From Isoetes taiwanensis (lineage: Eukaryota > Streptophyta > Lycopodiopsida > Isoetales > Isoetaceae), in contig JAJEKV010000083.1 of the NCBI GenBank assembly GCA_021234155.1, forward strand, positions 1,260,213-1,324,212: a DNA stretch of 64,000 bases. Direction: 5' to 3'. A program made the translations under genes and the position numbers. Each line of letters begins with the position of its first letter. Positions within the stretch are counted from its first letter, which is position 1. The notes beneath the pieces are model-generated. The model saw nothing but the letters and a program-made list of their open reading frames with translations, did no database searches and was not told where the DNA came from. This document shows positions 10,411-22,021 of the stretch, one piece after another.

Positions 10411-10908
10411 TTGAATTATGCTTCCTTGTTTATCTTGCCACAGGCTTTCCCGCGCCTAAAAAAAGCTAAATGGTTACCGTTTTGCCTTCTTCAATTAACC
10501 AATTGCCCCAAGAAAGATGGCAACAAAATTTTAAAAAGACCATCGGGGTTATCTCAGGTGAACCCGCGGAATAAAAATAAGATCAAGTATCCTAAACACC
10601 AAAAAGCCCGTGACAATGGGAATTTTGACTTACCCAATGACCTCGCATCTTCCAACACATGCAATTCTACCCCCGCACCATCATCCGAAGCAACAAGTTC
10701 GCCTCATGAATTCTATGAATATCTTCATGCTTCACCGATGCAAACTCCTTTCAGCCCTCGAAAATACTCCTTGAGGAATATTTTCAACCGTGAGGCCCGT
10801 GATTTAAAAAACGTCAAAAAAGGAAGGAAGAACAAAAAAAAAACGCCTCTTATCACTTGGATTAATAATTACCATAAGTTTGTCTCCCTCGTAAGACTTG
10901 TACATTGA
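10411..10908 (+). CDS. Hypothetical basic ORF, 165 aa
   Basis: One uninterrupted frame from ATG at 10411. The protein is Lys/Asn/Pro/Ser-rich with a basic C-terminal half (for example KNVKKGRKNKKK) and no known domain. Long polar stretches suggest a disordered protein. It is longer than most chance frames here, but it has no neighbour or motif to confirm it; it may be a captured exon or chance. Confidence 0.25.
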   Translation: MNYASLFILPQAFPRLKKAKWLPFCLLQLTNCPKKDGNKILKRPSGLSQVNPRNKNKIKYPKHQKARDNGNFDLPNDLASSNTCNSTPAPSSEATSSPHEFYEYLHASPMQTPFSPRKYSLRNIFNREARDLKNVKKGRKNKKKTPLITWINNYHKFVSLVRLVH

Positions 10909-11455
10909 AGCAATTCCATCAAGATGGAACACCCATGAAAGACCACCGCACTCCTTTGCTTTGGAACGCAAAATTAGTCGCCATCCACTAACATGTACAA
11001 AAAGGGCAAGTTAGTTAGATTACCATCGAGAAAACATCATCTTTTGCAATATCTCTGTGATATGTTTATCGAGAACTTTTTTCTCGAAGTTCATCCGCTA
11101 CATATTTTCCTCGGAAGGGACCTAGAAAAATGCATCCATTGACTGGAATTAGTTTCGTATACTCATGGCCTTCGCATCCTCACAAAGACTATTGTGAAAT
11201 GAATAAAATGATACCCATCTTCCATGCCAGCTAAACAATAGGATAGGAGACATGGTAACGACCGACCCAGAGATTATTGAGGGGTAACTACACCTATACC
11301 AATAGTTTTAGTAGAAATTTGAGATAAGAAAGAAAGAAAACGTGAATCCATAGGCAAAATCTTATAAAACCATCAATGTTTCAGGTAAAAGTAGATCTGC
11401 CTGATAAGAATGAGAATTAAAAAAACCAGCCTATGAGTTCTGCAAATTGTAGATG
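10909..11455. other. No gene seen
   Basis: AT-rich; no coding signal beyond very short frames. Confidence 0.4.
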
Positions 11456-11457
11456 TA

Positions 11458-12540
11458 CCTGATGTGGCATTTCTCGCAATGCAGCAATAAGTTCCGCAGG
11501 ATGGTCTTCTCCATCTCCTCCTGATCGGAGCTTTCCAGGCGTTGCATCAAGTGACCAGACGTAAGAGTTGGCATCTCGAATTAGTCCAGAGTAAGTATGT
11601 TAGCAAATCCAAGTAGAACTGTCCAATTTGTGGAATCACTATATGGAAAACTAGATGTGTTAATAATAATGACAACACATTTACAGTACGTAAACATGAA
11701 ATGTTCTTCAAGGATTACCGATCCCATGGGTTCTCTGTGCAATTGCATTGCACAAGTAGCTATTTCCTCGTTTACAAACTCAACAAATGCCTAACACAAG
11801 TAATGATGATGTCGATTACCTTCCCGTGATATTTAATGATCCACTCCAAAGATCACCGCCGTAAATAAACATCAATAGTTTATGTTTAGCTTCAAAATTT
11901 GACATGGTTTGAATGTATACTATTGTCAATATGCGTAGATAAAGTTTAAAATCCAATGGCACGTATGTAAATTTTTTTTTTTGAGGTTGGCTTAAAGACA
12001 AAAAAAAATGTTATTTTTCTTTTCATGCTTTGGCATAGTTTGCATCCACCACAAATCAACACCATGCGATGGTCTAAAAACATTTTTAAAACAAGCGATG
12101 CAGTGACAATGCTTGATTAAAATATGATATTGATACATATCTCACCGGTTGGACGCCCATCCGTATGAGTACATAGAAAAACCCCATCGAGAAAATCATA
12201 CCCTTAAAAATGCCAAAATATCTGCAGACGTGCAACTGCACAATGTTCAGATTCAAATTTGCCTTCTGAAGGTATACTTCTGATCTATTGTTGTAAGCCA
12301 GGAACAGAGCATTGCCATCCCCATCTAAGATAGCTTTGTTGATGCTCATTTTGAAGAGCTCCGCTCTGACCTCAAGTTTTGCTTGCTTAAAGAATGAGTT
12401 TCCATGCTCTCTGAGTTTACTTGAGAATCCATTAAAACTAGCTTTGCCATCTTTTCTTCTGAGAAACTGGAAATAATATGAATAGAAGCAGGGTTTTCAA
12501 CTTCTAAAACACGAATACCATCCCTATTAATGGTCAAAGG
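11458..12540 (-). pseudogene. Unidentified multi-exon gene fragment
   Basis: On the minus strand, 12537-12346 reads MTINRDGIRVLEVENPASIH and on. 12349-12230 reads AILDGDGNALFLAYNNRSEV then YLQKANLNLN. A separate exon-like block at 11593-11458 reads YSGLIRDANSYVWSLDATPG, then KLRSGGDGEDHPAELIAALR and EMPHQ, just before a GTACAT donor-like site. Residue use looks protein-coding and intron-like AT-rich sequence separates the blocks. I do not recognise the family. It lies where the minus-strand Helitron should be, so it may be a captured fragment. Confidence 0.4.
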
Positions 12541-13244
12541 CTACTCTAGCTTCCCTGACAAATTTGCGAATGCACAAATCAACACTGATATTGTAGATGC
12601 TTAGAAATATTGGAGTGCCCGATTCATCCACAAACACCAACGTTGAAGTAGAAAGAACCTTTTTATGGATCTACAACAAAACACCCACGAACTACACGAT
12701 CTATTTGGGGTATGTTAAATTCCATATCAGACAAAATGAAGTGAGTTCAGTCCAGAAGGAGTTGCTGATGGCCGGCAATGCTCGGAAGGCTCATTTACTG
12801 ATCTACGAAAGGGACCAACAGAGGAGGTATATCTCTTGTATACTTCAAAGGCATTGGAAAATAACGCCATAGAACCATCATTCATTTAAATTGGATTTAT
12901 GTCAGGATTTTGGACCATTTTGGCACTGCAACTTTTTCCCGGGTTAGTAAATTTGCATCGAGAATGTGACTTTTTTTTATAACAAAGACAACATGATTGC
13001 ATTAAAAATTAAAAATAGTTCACATATGCATGTCGAAGTTACATATTGCCAATTACTTCTCGAAGTGACCCCTAGAGATATCATAGCTTTCTTCCTCACT
13101 TCCACGTATTGTAACCCTAGCAGTCTTGCACAGGATGACCTTTGGGGTCCATGAAAACAAAATAGTATCTAACTCAACCCAATCATCCCTTCAATAGGGG
13201 TTATCTTCCATCTCTTTGTCCAACAGTCTCTATACCTTTCTTCC
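12541..13244. other. No gene seen
   Basis: Short open frames at 12597-12872 and 12966-13154 lack recognisable motifs. Confidence 0.4.
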
Positions 13245-15699
13245 TCAAGCCATCTTGCATTTAACCGGTGCACCGGACACCACCACTCCACACCTAACTT
13301 TGTTCACATTGCGGTCACCTACTTTTTTGCAAACCTCTCGAGATGGTGTAACCCATCCACACAGGTATATCTCTTTGGCGCCTGGTACTATAAGTGCAAA
13401 TTGATGGCAAAGCAAGTCATCTCTGGGATCATAATCCTCCAGCCCGAGATATTTAGGCCTTCCTTTCCTAGGACCAACATAGTGTTTTTCAAAGAAATGG
13501 AGGAGCCATGGACTTGCGAATACTACTAACCACATCATCAGCTTCCTCAGGTGTTATCAAGTCTCTCCACCTAGTCTTAGGTATCCATCCATCTTTGAGT
13601 TCATCAGAGGATGTGTCTACTTGTCCCAATAATCCATGTACCTGTGTCCAATAATCTATCAATGCAAGGTTGGTATCATCGGGGTTATTTTTCCAATACT
13701 TGATGTATTCAAAAATGCCGTCCAATGTGCTTTGCAATGAGGGTAACTTTTTAATTGACCTACCCAGTTTTTTGACCATCACAGCACATATAAGCACCTT
13801 CACCAAATAATTTATGTCATCATGATTTGCATCACTAATATGGTCATTATATCCTTTATATAATAGAAAACACTCATGATTTTTTGAAGGGCAATGAAGG
13901 GCTATGGAAGGGCAATGAAGGGCAGTTTGAAGGGCAATGAAGGGCAGTCAGCACCTGTGCAGCACATGTGTCGCCCACATGCTTTTTTGAGTATGTGAAT
14001 TAAAAAACCACCCATGAATCCACCTCTGGAAAAGGCTTAAGAGTTTTTGGTTGACCCCTTGGAATCTTAGGTTTACCATTTTCATCTTCGTGCCATATAG
14101 GTACTCCCTCATCTGGCCTCCATTTATCATCTGAAGGTCTCATCTTCCATTGCATGATTGGCTTATTTCCCATGACCCAGAAAGTGTACTGAAGAGGTCT
14201 AGATTGACCTTCCATATGAAGAGCATAACCTTCGATAAAATTCTTCCAATCAGGCACCTCTTGTATGATCAACCCTATAGGAGAAGGTGAAATGCATTCA
14301 CTAAAAACTTCCATTAGTCTAGAAAGATTGGTCACAGTTTGAGATTTCAACTGCGCGCTATACTTCCCAAACAATGCATCCACATCCTCATGAGTATGTC
14401 CAGGCATTAAGAACCTTAAATTCACTCTTTCAAAGACACCCACTACTAAAATAAGATAGGAATGAGAACATATACTTGTTTTTATTCCGGCCCAAAGACA
14501 ATTGTCAAGTTGGAGGAGGAACCTTGGTGGTAGATCTCGAGGTTGGGGACGTGAACTTGAGGCTCCAACATGTTCAGTTAGTAAACTTCTCTAAATTGTT
14601 AGGCTTTCTATCCAACAATGCACCTGAAGAGTGGTTGGCTACCACCTCCGTGGTTGTGGAGGTCACCCGTAATAACCACTCTCATAGTTCCTCAAGCACC
14701 TCATCACACTTCCAATATGAAAATCAGGACCATCACTCCACAATTGCAAACTAAAATGGCCATAATAAATTGGGACCGAGCCATACACTATTGCACCTGT
14801 CAGAGAGACTTGCAAAGGATAAGCTCTATTGATTTGCTTGGGTATGTAACTATACTTTTGTGGCAAACAAGTCTTGATTGATCCATCTTGTCATGTATAA
14901 TACAAACATAGTTATTGGGTTCCAAACATGATAATGTTCTCCACATTCAATAAGTGGATCTACATAATAGTTGGTCTCGTCATGTGATCTTTCATTTGCT
15001 CCCTTATCTTAGCCCTTTGGCTTGGTTGCTTGGTCTTATCAAGAATCTCTTTCAACTTAGCACACAAGTTGCACTTTGCAAAGTTGTTCGAAGTGTCTAT
15101 AGTGACATGCTTGAAGTGCTTGCTCCATAGTCTACTGAAGCTGGGTTGAGATATTGTAGGTACCTATAGTTCTCGAAGCAAAGCATTCACTTCCTCCAAT
15201 ATGCTCTTACCGGTACAATGGGATGGCAATCTCTTCTCGACAACTATTTTTCCCCGTTGATCTTTCCTACTTTTATGTGGCATATTCTTAGCATTGAATT
15301 CAACATATTTTTCAAAACCTCCCTAGCGGCCCGGGATCCTAGAAGTTGGCCTCAACATGCCATTATTTCCATGTAATGCAATTTTACTCCCCTTTGCATG
15401 ACTTGCTTGCCAATTTTGCCAAGATGAAATTGGAATGCCATGAATATGTATCCATGCAACTTTACATATCCATGTCCCTAGCAGTGGGTATTTTTTTTCT
15501 TTGGAAACTTTTCATCTTGAAGTGCAAGCTCATGAATGGAGTACATGTAAGTCCTCCTCTCATCACAAGTATACTCTTGGAAGGTGGCTCTTGCTTCCAC
15601 CAATTCATCAATTTCAAACTTCTGAACACAATTAGCCCAACAACATTCACTACAAGAGAAGGGGTTCATTAGTGTCATTAGTTGTGTCAATATTTGGCC

Positions 15700-16330
15700 T
15701 AAAATGGAACTTGAATTTTTTTTTATGACTGACGCTATGGGTGAGGCAACCCGGTGACACAAATGTGGCAATGAGAACGTCGTATATAATGTCAGCATGT
15801 TTGTCACTTATAACGTCAGTGGCAATGTCACTTTTAACGTCAAATATAGTGTCAGAACTTTTATCACCTACAATGCCACCTCCAATGTCAAATATAATGT
15901 CAGAACTTTTGTCACCCATACGTCAAACATAGTGTTACCTATAAAGCCAACTATAACGTCATGCATAATGCCACTATTAACATCATTGGTGAAGTCACCT
16001 ATAGAGTCACATATAGCACCATCTATAATTCCACTTATAACTTCACATACAAGGTCGCTAATAACACCACTCATAATGTTAATATTTTTGTCACAGATTA
16101 TACCAAAACTGTTGTCACCTCTAATAGCAACTGTAAGGACACTTATAAAGGCATAAATAATGACATCTATTTTCTCATTACCAATATCACCTATGTTGCC
16201 AATATCATTGTCATTTTTTATGTCATCTATATTGCCAATGATAATTCCATTTCTTGATCCATTGTTGCCACTTATAATTATTATTTCTTGATCAATTGTT
16301 GCCACATATAGTGGCACTACCTATGTTACT
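15700..16330. repeat. Left subterminal repeats of the nested CACTA
   Basis: More than thirty degenerate copies of TATAA(C/T)GTCA, AATGTCA, and GTGTCA. They create misleading open frames in both strands. Confidence 0.85.
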
Positions 16331-16711
16331 AGGCCAGCAATTGTTATAGATAATGCCATCTAGAGAGCCAATTATACTTAAATAATTATTTAAGACGCGC
16401 GACCATTCAATTGGTTTCGACATTAAACGATGGATTTTGTATTACAGCCTTATAAATTCACTTAGCGGATGCATAAATTCAACCATGGCTCTGTAATGTT
16501 TTTGTGATACAAAGCAAAGAGAGCTTCTAGCTACTCCATATGTGTATAACATGCAAGAGCCAAGTTTTTACAGTGGGAATAACAGTACTAACGGTCCTGC
16601 TTAATCACGTATGGTACTGGGCGGAAAGGCATGCTTCAATTTCTGCCCACTCAGGGGCTATAAACATGACATCTTTTTGCATACTGAAAAGGCGAGATGT
16701 GTGCCGGTGCT

Positions 16712-16870
16712 GGTGCTACTTGCAAGGGCAGTAGACACACATTGAACCTTGATAATACTTCTTTGAAAGTCTTGTTGTTCCCCAATGCAATGCCTAGATC
16801 TGCATCTAATAGTGCCAACAAATCATTTTGGCTGTCTCCACAAAAAACTACCATCTTATTTCATTGAATC
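16712..16870 (-). pseudogene. HAD-phosphatase exon, related to the C-terminal domain of plant TH2-type proteins
   Basis: The minus strand reads NKMVVFCGDSQNDLLALLDA, then DLGIALGNNKTFKEVLSRFN and VCLLPLQ before a GT donor-like site. GDSxxDLLALLxADxGIxxG is the metal-binding motif IV region of haloacid-dehalogenase phosphatases. The pattern after it resembles the HAD domain of plant TH2-type thiamin-phosphate phosphatases. A TGA just upstream and the absence of other exons show a fragment. It sits wholly inside the nested CACTA, so it is a captured piece of a host gene. Assignment to TH2 rather than another HAD member is uncertain. Confidence 0.55.
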
Positions 16871-17159
16871 TTGTCTTGCACTTTGTTGTTTTTGTAACCA
16901 TAGCTATTCATTCTTCTATATGTCCAGTATGCTTCTTAACAGGCAGTGCCTTTTTCAATTGCATTTGTCTGCATTGCAAACACTTGAAACATATTACTCA
17001 TATGAAAGACCTCAAACGCAGAAGCTACTGCTACGTGCCATCTTATTGGTCAGCATCAGGTTGAGTACTATGTCTCGTCCTCATCAAAAGCGCCCAGAGT
17101 CCAGGCCTTCTTCAGATACCTACAGATCCCAGAATGTGTCAAAAAGGTGACCATCTTAG

Positions 17160-18370
17160 CTATCACTATATAGCATCTCCCTCGTCCCTGTTGCTTACAG
17201 TCTAGAAACAAAAACACGAATGACTGCTTTAAGCACTGATGAATTGAAATGTATAGATAGATGCAAACGTTTTTCTGCACATCGAATAAGTTCCATCCTT
17301 ATCAATGCATGTCCAAGAACATAAAAGCAGACATGCTTAATTTTGCCATGAGCTCCTCTACAATACCACCAAAAGAAGCACATCATGCTAGATGCTATAA
17401 TCAGCTATATCTAGGTTAATCATGAGATCGCTGCTATAGAAGAAATCCTACTGTTGGATTTTTCTCAAAATCAACTCTTACCTGTTGGATTTGCCGTCGG
17501 AATTGCCACCTTTTGAATCGGCAACTTCTAGATGTCCGCCCCGGAAACCCTAGTTTTGCAGGAAGCTCTAAAACCCCTCTTTTACATCTTTGTTGGCCAC
17601 TGGATCAGCCGTGCCATTCATATTGCTACGAGTATCCCACTGATCTGTCGCTAAGACCTGGTTCCTCATTATTTTTGCAAGCCGACATGATTTTTGCAGA
17701 GCAGACGGATATAGAAAGATCCCAGTGGATATATCTGCAACAATTTTATGCTTATATTCTAATTTTTGCAATTTTCCATCAGTGAATCATTGAAAATATT
17801 TAAAATACATGTCACCCAAACCACTTAAAAATACATGTTATTCAAACCATTGGCCATGGTCGGGGAGTTGAACCCTGGTGAAACCAAACCAATATCTGCA
17901 TATAAACACCACTGAAGCATCCGACTTTTTTGGAACAAATGGAGCATCCCAACCAATAGCTAAGCAAATTCGCTGCCATGCTCTGCAGCCGACTCCTCCG
18001 TAAAGAAGCCATGTTCTGCCATCTTTGTGCAAGTAAGCCCTTTTCGCCATCCCTCTGCAAGAAAACCCATGTTTGCCTAAAATAGAAGCTCGTGTGAAAG
18101 CCATGCGCCCCCTAAAAAAAACAATTACAATTGCACTAACAAAGCCCAAAATATTAAAAACCCTCCCTCACCTTTAAACATGACGCAAAATGATCTTCTG
18201 CAAACCTTATGCAAAGTCTGCCGACAAAGACAACCTATATGTCAACAACTTATGGTTTGCACAAAGAGAACACTTGCTTATGCTTCACTTAGACTATTTA
18301 AATATTTTAGGTAGGAAATTGTTGTGATATATAGATATTCAAAATATCACAAATTCAATTCATCTTAAAT
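17160..18370. other. No gene seen
   Basis: Interior of the nested CACTA. Open frames of 60-100 codons occur on both strands but show no motif. Confidence 0.4.
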
Positions 18371-18570
18371 GTAGGGAAATGGTTTTTGCAATGCCATTCG
18401 GGTACAACGATAAGGGCCCTGCGACCGACGGCAGTGGAGAGCGGGTCTTCTGCTTATGCCGAAATGGCACAACAAAAATCATTCCCATAGAAGTAGGGGA
18501 GTCATTTTTAACAGGATTTTCGAAGATTAGAAGCAAGATTAGGGCCTTCAATCTATCTGCATAGCATCAG

Positions 18571-18860
18571 GAAAGCTTAAAAAGCATTCAAAATTTTATA
18601 TGGAGAAGGCCTAAAAGCCTTCAAAACATGTCTACTGTGTTTCAAGAAGGCTCAAATGCCTTAAGAAATTTGTAGGCCTTAAAAATACCATATCAAGAAG
18701 GCTCAAAATCTGTCTGCAGTGCTTGAGGAAGGCTCAAGCGCCTTCAAGAATTCGTTGGCCTTCAAAAATTTGTATCAAGAAGGTCTAAAGGCTTCCAAAA
18801 TCTGTCTTCAGTACTTTAGAAAGGGCCAAAAACCTTCAAATATTCCTCTGCAGAGCTCCG
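18571..18860 (+). repeat. Degenerate tandem repeat, unit about 60-75 bp
   Basis: At least four units, each with AAGGCTCAAA or AAGGCCTAAA, GCCTTCAAAA, and TCTGTCT(G/T)CAGT. Units have drifted in length and sequence. Confidence 0.75.
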
Positions 18861-19239
18861 ATCTGGGCAAAAAGTCCCTTTCTCCTGCTGGCCTTCTTTC
18901 TCACGAATTACTGAGAAAAACGAGTTTATGACTTCAACAGTTGATCTCGTCTAGGTTTACTTATGCTTCACTGGTTGAAGGCAATGAAGACCCCAACTTC
19001 CATTCCCGGGGAGTGCCACGTGTCATGACAGAAATCCATGCCAGAAAAAAACGACGACCCTACTTCTATATTATTGTGATATATAAAAAGGTTACAATGG
19101 TCCAGTTATTTTATGCCTAGTGCTATTGTGCACTTCTTATGGGTATTGACAAGACCCAATCACCAAAAAGTTCAAACAGAAGATGGGCAAGATGATCATA
19201 TAGCTATGAGACCCATACTGCACCACTCATCTTCGTTGA

Positions 19240-19700
19240 ACTGACATAAAGTTTGACACAACTACTGGGACAATATTTGACAACATTGATGATACTAATA
19301 GTAACATCTATAAACATTGACGGAATTTTTGACACTAAAGGTGTTATTATATTTGATGCTAATAACACCATTTATAATGTCACTAGTAAGCACTGACACT
19401 AATATTAATGTTATATGTGTAACAACTACTGACACTATACTTGATGCTAATAACAACACCTATAACGTCACTAGTATGCACTAACACTAACATTGATGCT
19501 ATATGTGTAACAACTGGTGACGCTATAATTGGTGCTAATAGCAACAGCTATAGTGTCATAGTAAAGTTGCTGACACTATTGGTGACATAAAGAGTGAGGC
19601 TATAGGTGGCACAAAATATGGCACCTGTAGCATCACTTCTGTAAAAAATGTCACCAATAAGGTCATATGTACATTTTCTAATGTTCTGGTGACGTTTTGA
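19240..19700. repeat. Right subterminal repeats of the nested CACTA
   Basis: Dense TGACACTA, TAACGTCACTAGT, GATGCTAATA, and GGTGAC motifs in mixed orientation, mirroring 15700-16330. Confidence 0.8.
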
Positions 19701-20449
19701 TGACACTAATTGACCCCTTCTCTTGTAGTGATTCCATTCCCCTTACCTTAGTCAGAGCTTCATGTGAACAACCACTACTTGACTTGGACCTCTTGCTAGG
19801 ATAATGTTGCACCACTGAGTGTGCCCTCTTCTCTGAAAATGTGGTCCTGGCAGCTATTGAAGGTGCATTAAGAAAATCAGTGTCATCCACAACCTCTGGC
19901 TCTGGTAAAAGGAATTCTCCTATAAACTCAATGCAGGCTATAGGCCATGGCATGATGCATGGAACCTCCAATTGTTTAATACAAGCAAAATCCTCGGTGA
20001 TTTGATCTTTTTTCCTTCCATTTTTCCTCTAAACTTGTTATGGCCACACCCACTTTATCCTCTCCTAACCTTTTATCATTGACAGCCTGGATAGGATCAG
20101 CTAGTATGATAGTTCCTTCACCTACTAGCTCCTTATTGCATTGGTCCAATCCAACCTACTGTAGAGGATAATTTGCTTAGTAGTCTCAGCCTCAACACCC
20201 TTTGGGTGGTCCACAGCATTGACCTACAAGAACAATGTTTACAATGGGGTAACAATGTGATAAGAACATGTGGTAACAATGTTGAAACATGTTGGGGGGA
20301 TAGGTATTACATTTTTACCCTTTCTAGGATCCACACGCTTCACCTATATAAAGTGAAATGTCGTAATATTAGTTCAAAAAAAGGACAAAGTAATTTTGAG
20401 AACCGATTAAAGGGAACTTTAAGAAATACCAAAAAAACCATTAAATGAA

Positions 20450-20720
20450 CAAATATATGTTGTAAGTGCAGCCAAAAATAGGTTGTAAGTATAGCTTAGG
20501 TGTAGGTAATTATTGCAAAATTAATGGTAACATAGGGTGTATGCTAGTAGTACTAATGAGGTAAGTATATGTCGTAAATCTAGATAGGCCAAAGTTGGTT
20601 GTAAGTATAGATGAGGTCTAGGTAATTATACAAAATTAATGAAAACATAGGTTTTAAGTATAGCTGACATGTGGGTAATTCTATAGAGAATTAATGATAA
20701 CCTAGGGCGTAATTAATTCA
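20450..20720 (+). repeat. Imperfect tandem repeat around GGTTGTAAGTATAG
   Basis: Units starting near 20490, 20600 and 20660 share GGTTGTAAGTATAG, GAGGTNTAGGTAATT, AAAATTAATG, and AACATAGG. Spacing is irregular, so units were lost or trimmed. Confidence 0.7.
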
Positions 20721-20908
20721 ATAGAAGTAATGATAGCTAATTCGTATATGATATAAATCTTGTATGATGTGATGGAATCATAATTACAACCGCGCCTATA
20801 AGAAACCTTGCATGCAACTACTCTATATCTTGCATGAAACCCTCCATTCTTTCAACCGCCAATCCTTTCTTCCTTCTAACGCCTTCATTGATTTCTAGCG
20901 CCTTCTAC

Positions 20909-20966
20909 CATGGTGAGCCATCTTTGCCCGCCCTCGCCCCATGGTGAGCCATCTTTGCCCCTCCCC
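20909..20966 (+). repeat. Two 30-bp tandem units
   Basis: CCATGGTGAGCCATCTTTGC occurs twice, 30 bp apart, just upstream of the acidic ORF at 21187. Confidence 0.9.
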
Positions 20967-21186
20967 GCTCCATCCACGGACTGACCTCCCGAGGCAAAGA
21001 GGCGGATCAAAAATTGATAAAGAAATCCATTCCCCCCCTCCATGAGATCTTGGTGTGGTCTTCCGCACTACCTGATCACGGATAATTGTGAGGAGTTATT
21101 TCTTCGGGGCAAGCTTCACCGAAAAGATTATTTGAGCACCGGCCACCAGCACTCGAAGTCCCCCCATACTCCCCTTGATTCGGATG

Positions 21187-21402
21187 AGGGAGATGGAGAA
21201 CGAGCTTGAAAAAGAAGAAGAAATGGAGGAAGCAGATGAAGAATGACGGGAAGAATTAGAAGAAGAAAAAAAGCAGCTGATTATGGACGCCCTCTCCTCC
21301 TCCGAAGACGAAGATGCTGCCGAAGACATCCTTGGAGAGATAGCAGATGAAAGCTCAGAGGAAGAAGAGGAGGAGGAAGAAGAGAAGGAGGTAGAGGGCT
21401 GA
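21187..21402 (+). pseudogene. Acidic helical ORF relic
   Basis: One frame reads MREMENELEKEEEMEEADEE, then TGA, then REELEEEKKQLIMDALSSSE, then DEDAAEDILGEIADESS and a run of Glu ending EVEG and TGA at 21400-21402. Highly acidic, coiled-coil-like. With one stop it is probably dead. A plus-strand stretch at 22405-22600, EGLEMENAKLIIRVADLEAI, could be another exon of the same locus. No family is recognised. Confidence 0.35.
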
Positions 21403-21548
21403 TTTTTTTTTTTTTTTTTTTATTTAGTTTTTGGTTCAGAAGAGCGAGCTGAGCATCTCCAAAAAAGGCCTCCTTAATTATGAATGGAGCTAGGCATCTC
21501 CTTAAACTGCCAAGAACTTCTGTAATTTTGTAACACAGAGTTGGGCAA

Positions 21549-21808
21549 CTCTAATAAAAGGCCTTATGTAAAAATTTTCAATGGCAATACAAGGATTTAC
21601 TGACTAAAATATGTTTCTTTAGTTTCTACTCTAACTTGAAAGCAGAACTGTAATTTCTGCAGAAGCTGTTTTGAATTCTGGCAACTCTAATAAAAGGCCT
21701 TATGTAAAAATTTTCAATGGCAATACAAGGATTTAATGACTGCAATATGTTTCTTTAATGGCAATATGTTTCAATGGCAATACAAAGATTTAATGACTGC
21801 AATATGGC
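21549..21808 (+). repeat. Direct repeats of about 75 bp, plus a partial third
   Basis: 21549-21622 and 21681-21755 are nearly identical (AACTCTAATAAAAGGCC ... CAATACAAGGATTTA). A shorter third copy is at 21771-21808. Confidence 0.9.
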
Positions 21809-21837
21809 TCTTTCATTCTTAATTTTGAGAGAGCTGA

Positions 21838-22021
21838 AGTGAGATCATGCCAGGCGCGAAATATGTTTGTGTGCAAAATGTTTAAATTGTCAAGCAGTCC
21901 AATACACGTCTGGCGTGGATTGCATCTGATAATTAGCTTTATGCGCCATGCCAGTGTATTGGACCCATTAATGTAAACATTTTGCACACAAACATATTTC
22001 GCTACCGCTGATTTCACTTCA
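21838..22021. mobile_element. Foldback (MITE-like) element with perfect 29-bp arms
   Basis: Arms 21856-21884 and 21974-22002 are perfect inverse complements over 29 bp. Outside them GAAGTGAGATCA and TGATTTCACTTC extend the pairing with one mismatch. Inside, TCCAATACAC and GTGTATTGGA pair again. The transcript would form a long hairpin. The loop stretch GGCGTGGATTGCATCTGATA recurs at 22087-22106. Confidence 0.85.

Larger units (their letters stand above)
15648..19730. mobile_element. Nested CACTA transposon, 4.1 kb, carrying gene fragments
   Basis: Left end CACTACAAGAGAAGGGG; right end, on the other strand, begins with the same 17 bases, followed on both by a matching TTAGTGTCAT block. ATT flanks both sides (15645-15647 and 19731-19733). 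Subterminal regions (15700-16330 and 19240-19700) are packed with degenerate AATGTCA/TGACACTA motifs. It shares CACTACAAGAGAA with the 26-kb element but has different subterminal motifs. No transposase is present; inside are a HAD exon, a tandem repeat and short open frames. It is a non-autonomous element. Confidence 0.85.
13245..20160 (-). pseudogene. DUF7869-like transposon-encoded protein, split by a CACTA insertion
   Basis: Minus strand. The N-terminal part (19971-19731) ends EALTKVRGME. Skipping 15648-19730 and one ATT it continues in frame as CCWANCVQKFEIDELVEARA, then TFQEYTCDERRTYMYSIHEL. Further on are VTIDTSNNFAKCNLCAKLKE and PSQRAKIREQMKDHM (about 15130-14985), YGSVPIYYGHFSLQL (about 14780), NLRFLMPGHTHEDVDALFG (about 14420-14360), and a C-terminal part to 13245. 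The paired cysteines, the FAKCxxC block and GHTHEDVD resemble the plant and algal DUF7869 group often found in mobile elements. Several stops and frameshifts make it a pseudogene. The family name is from memory of these motifs. Confidence 0.6.

Noticed and set aside
15868-16317. Open frame of 149 codons on the minus strand, rich in Ile, Asn, Asp and Gly
   Set aside because: It is the translation of degenerate CACTA subterminal motifs (TATAACGTCA); overlapping frames on the other strand are equally long.
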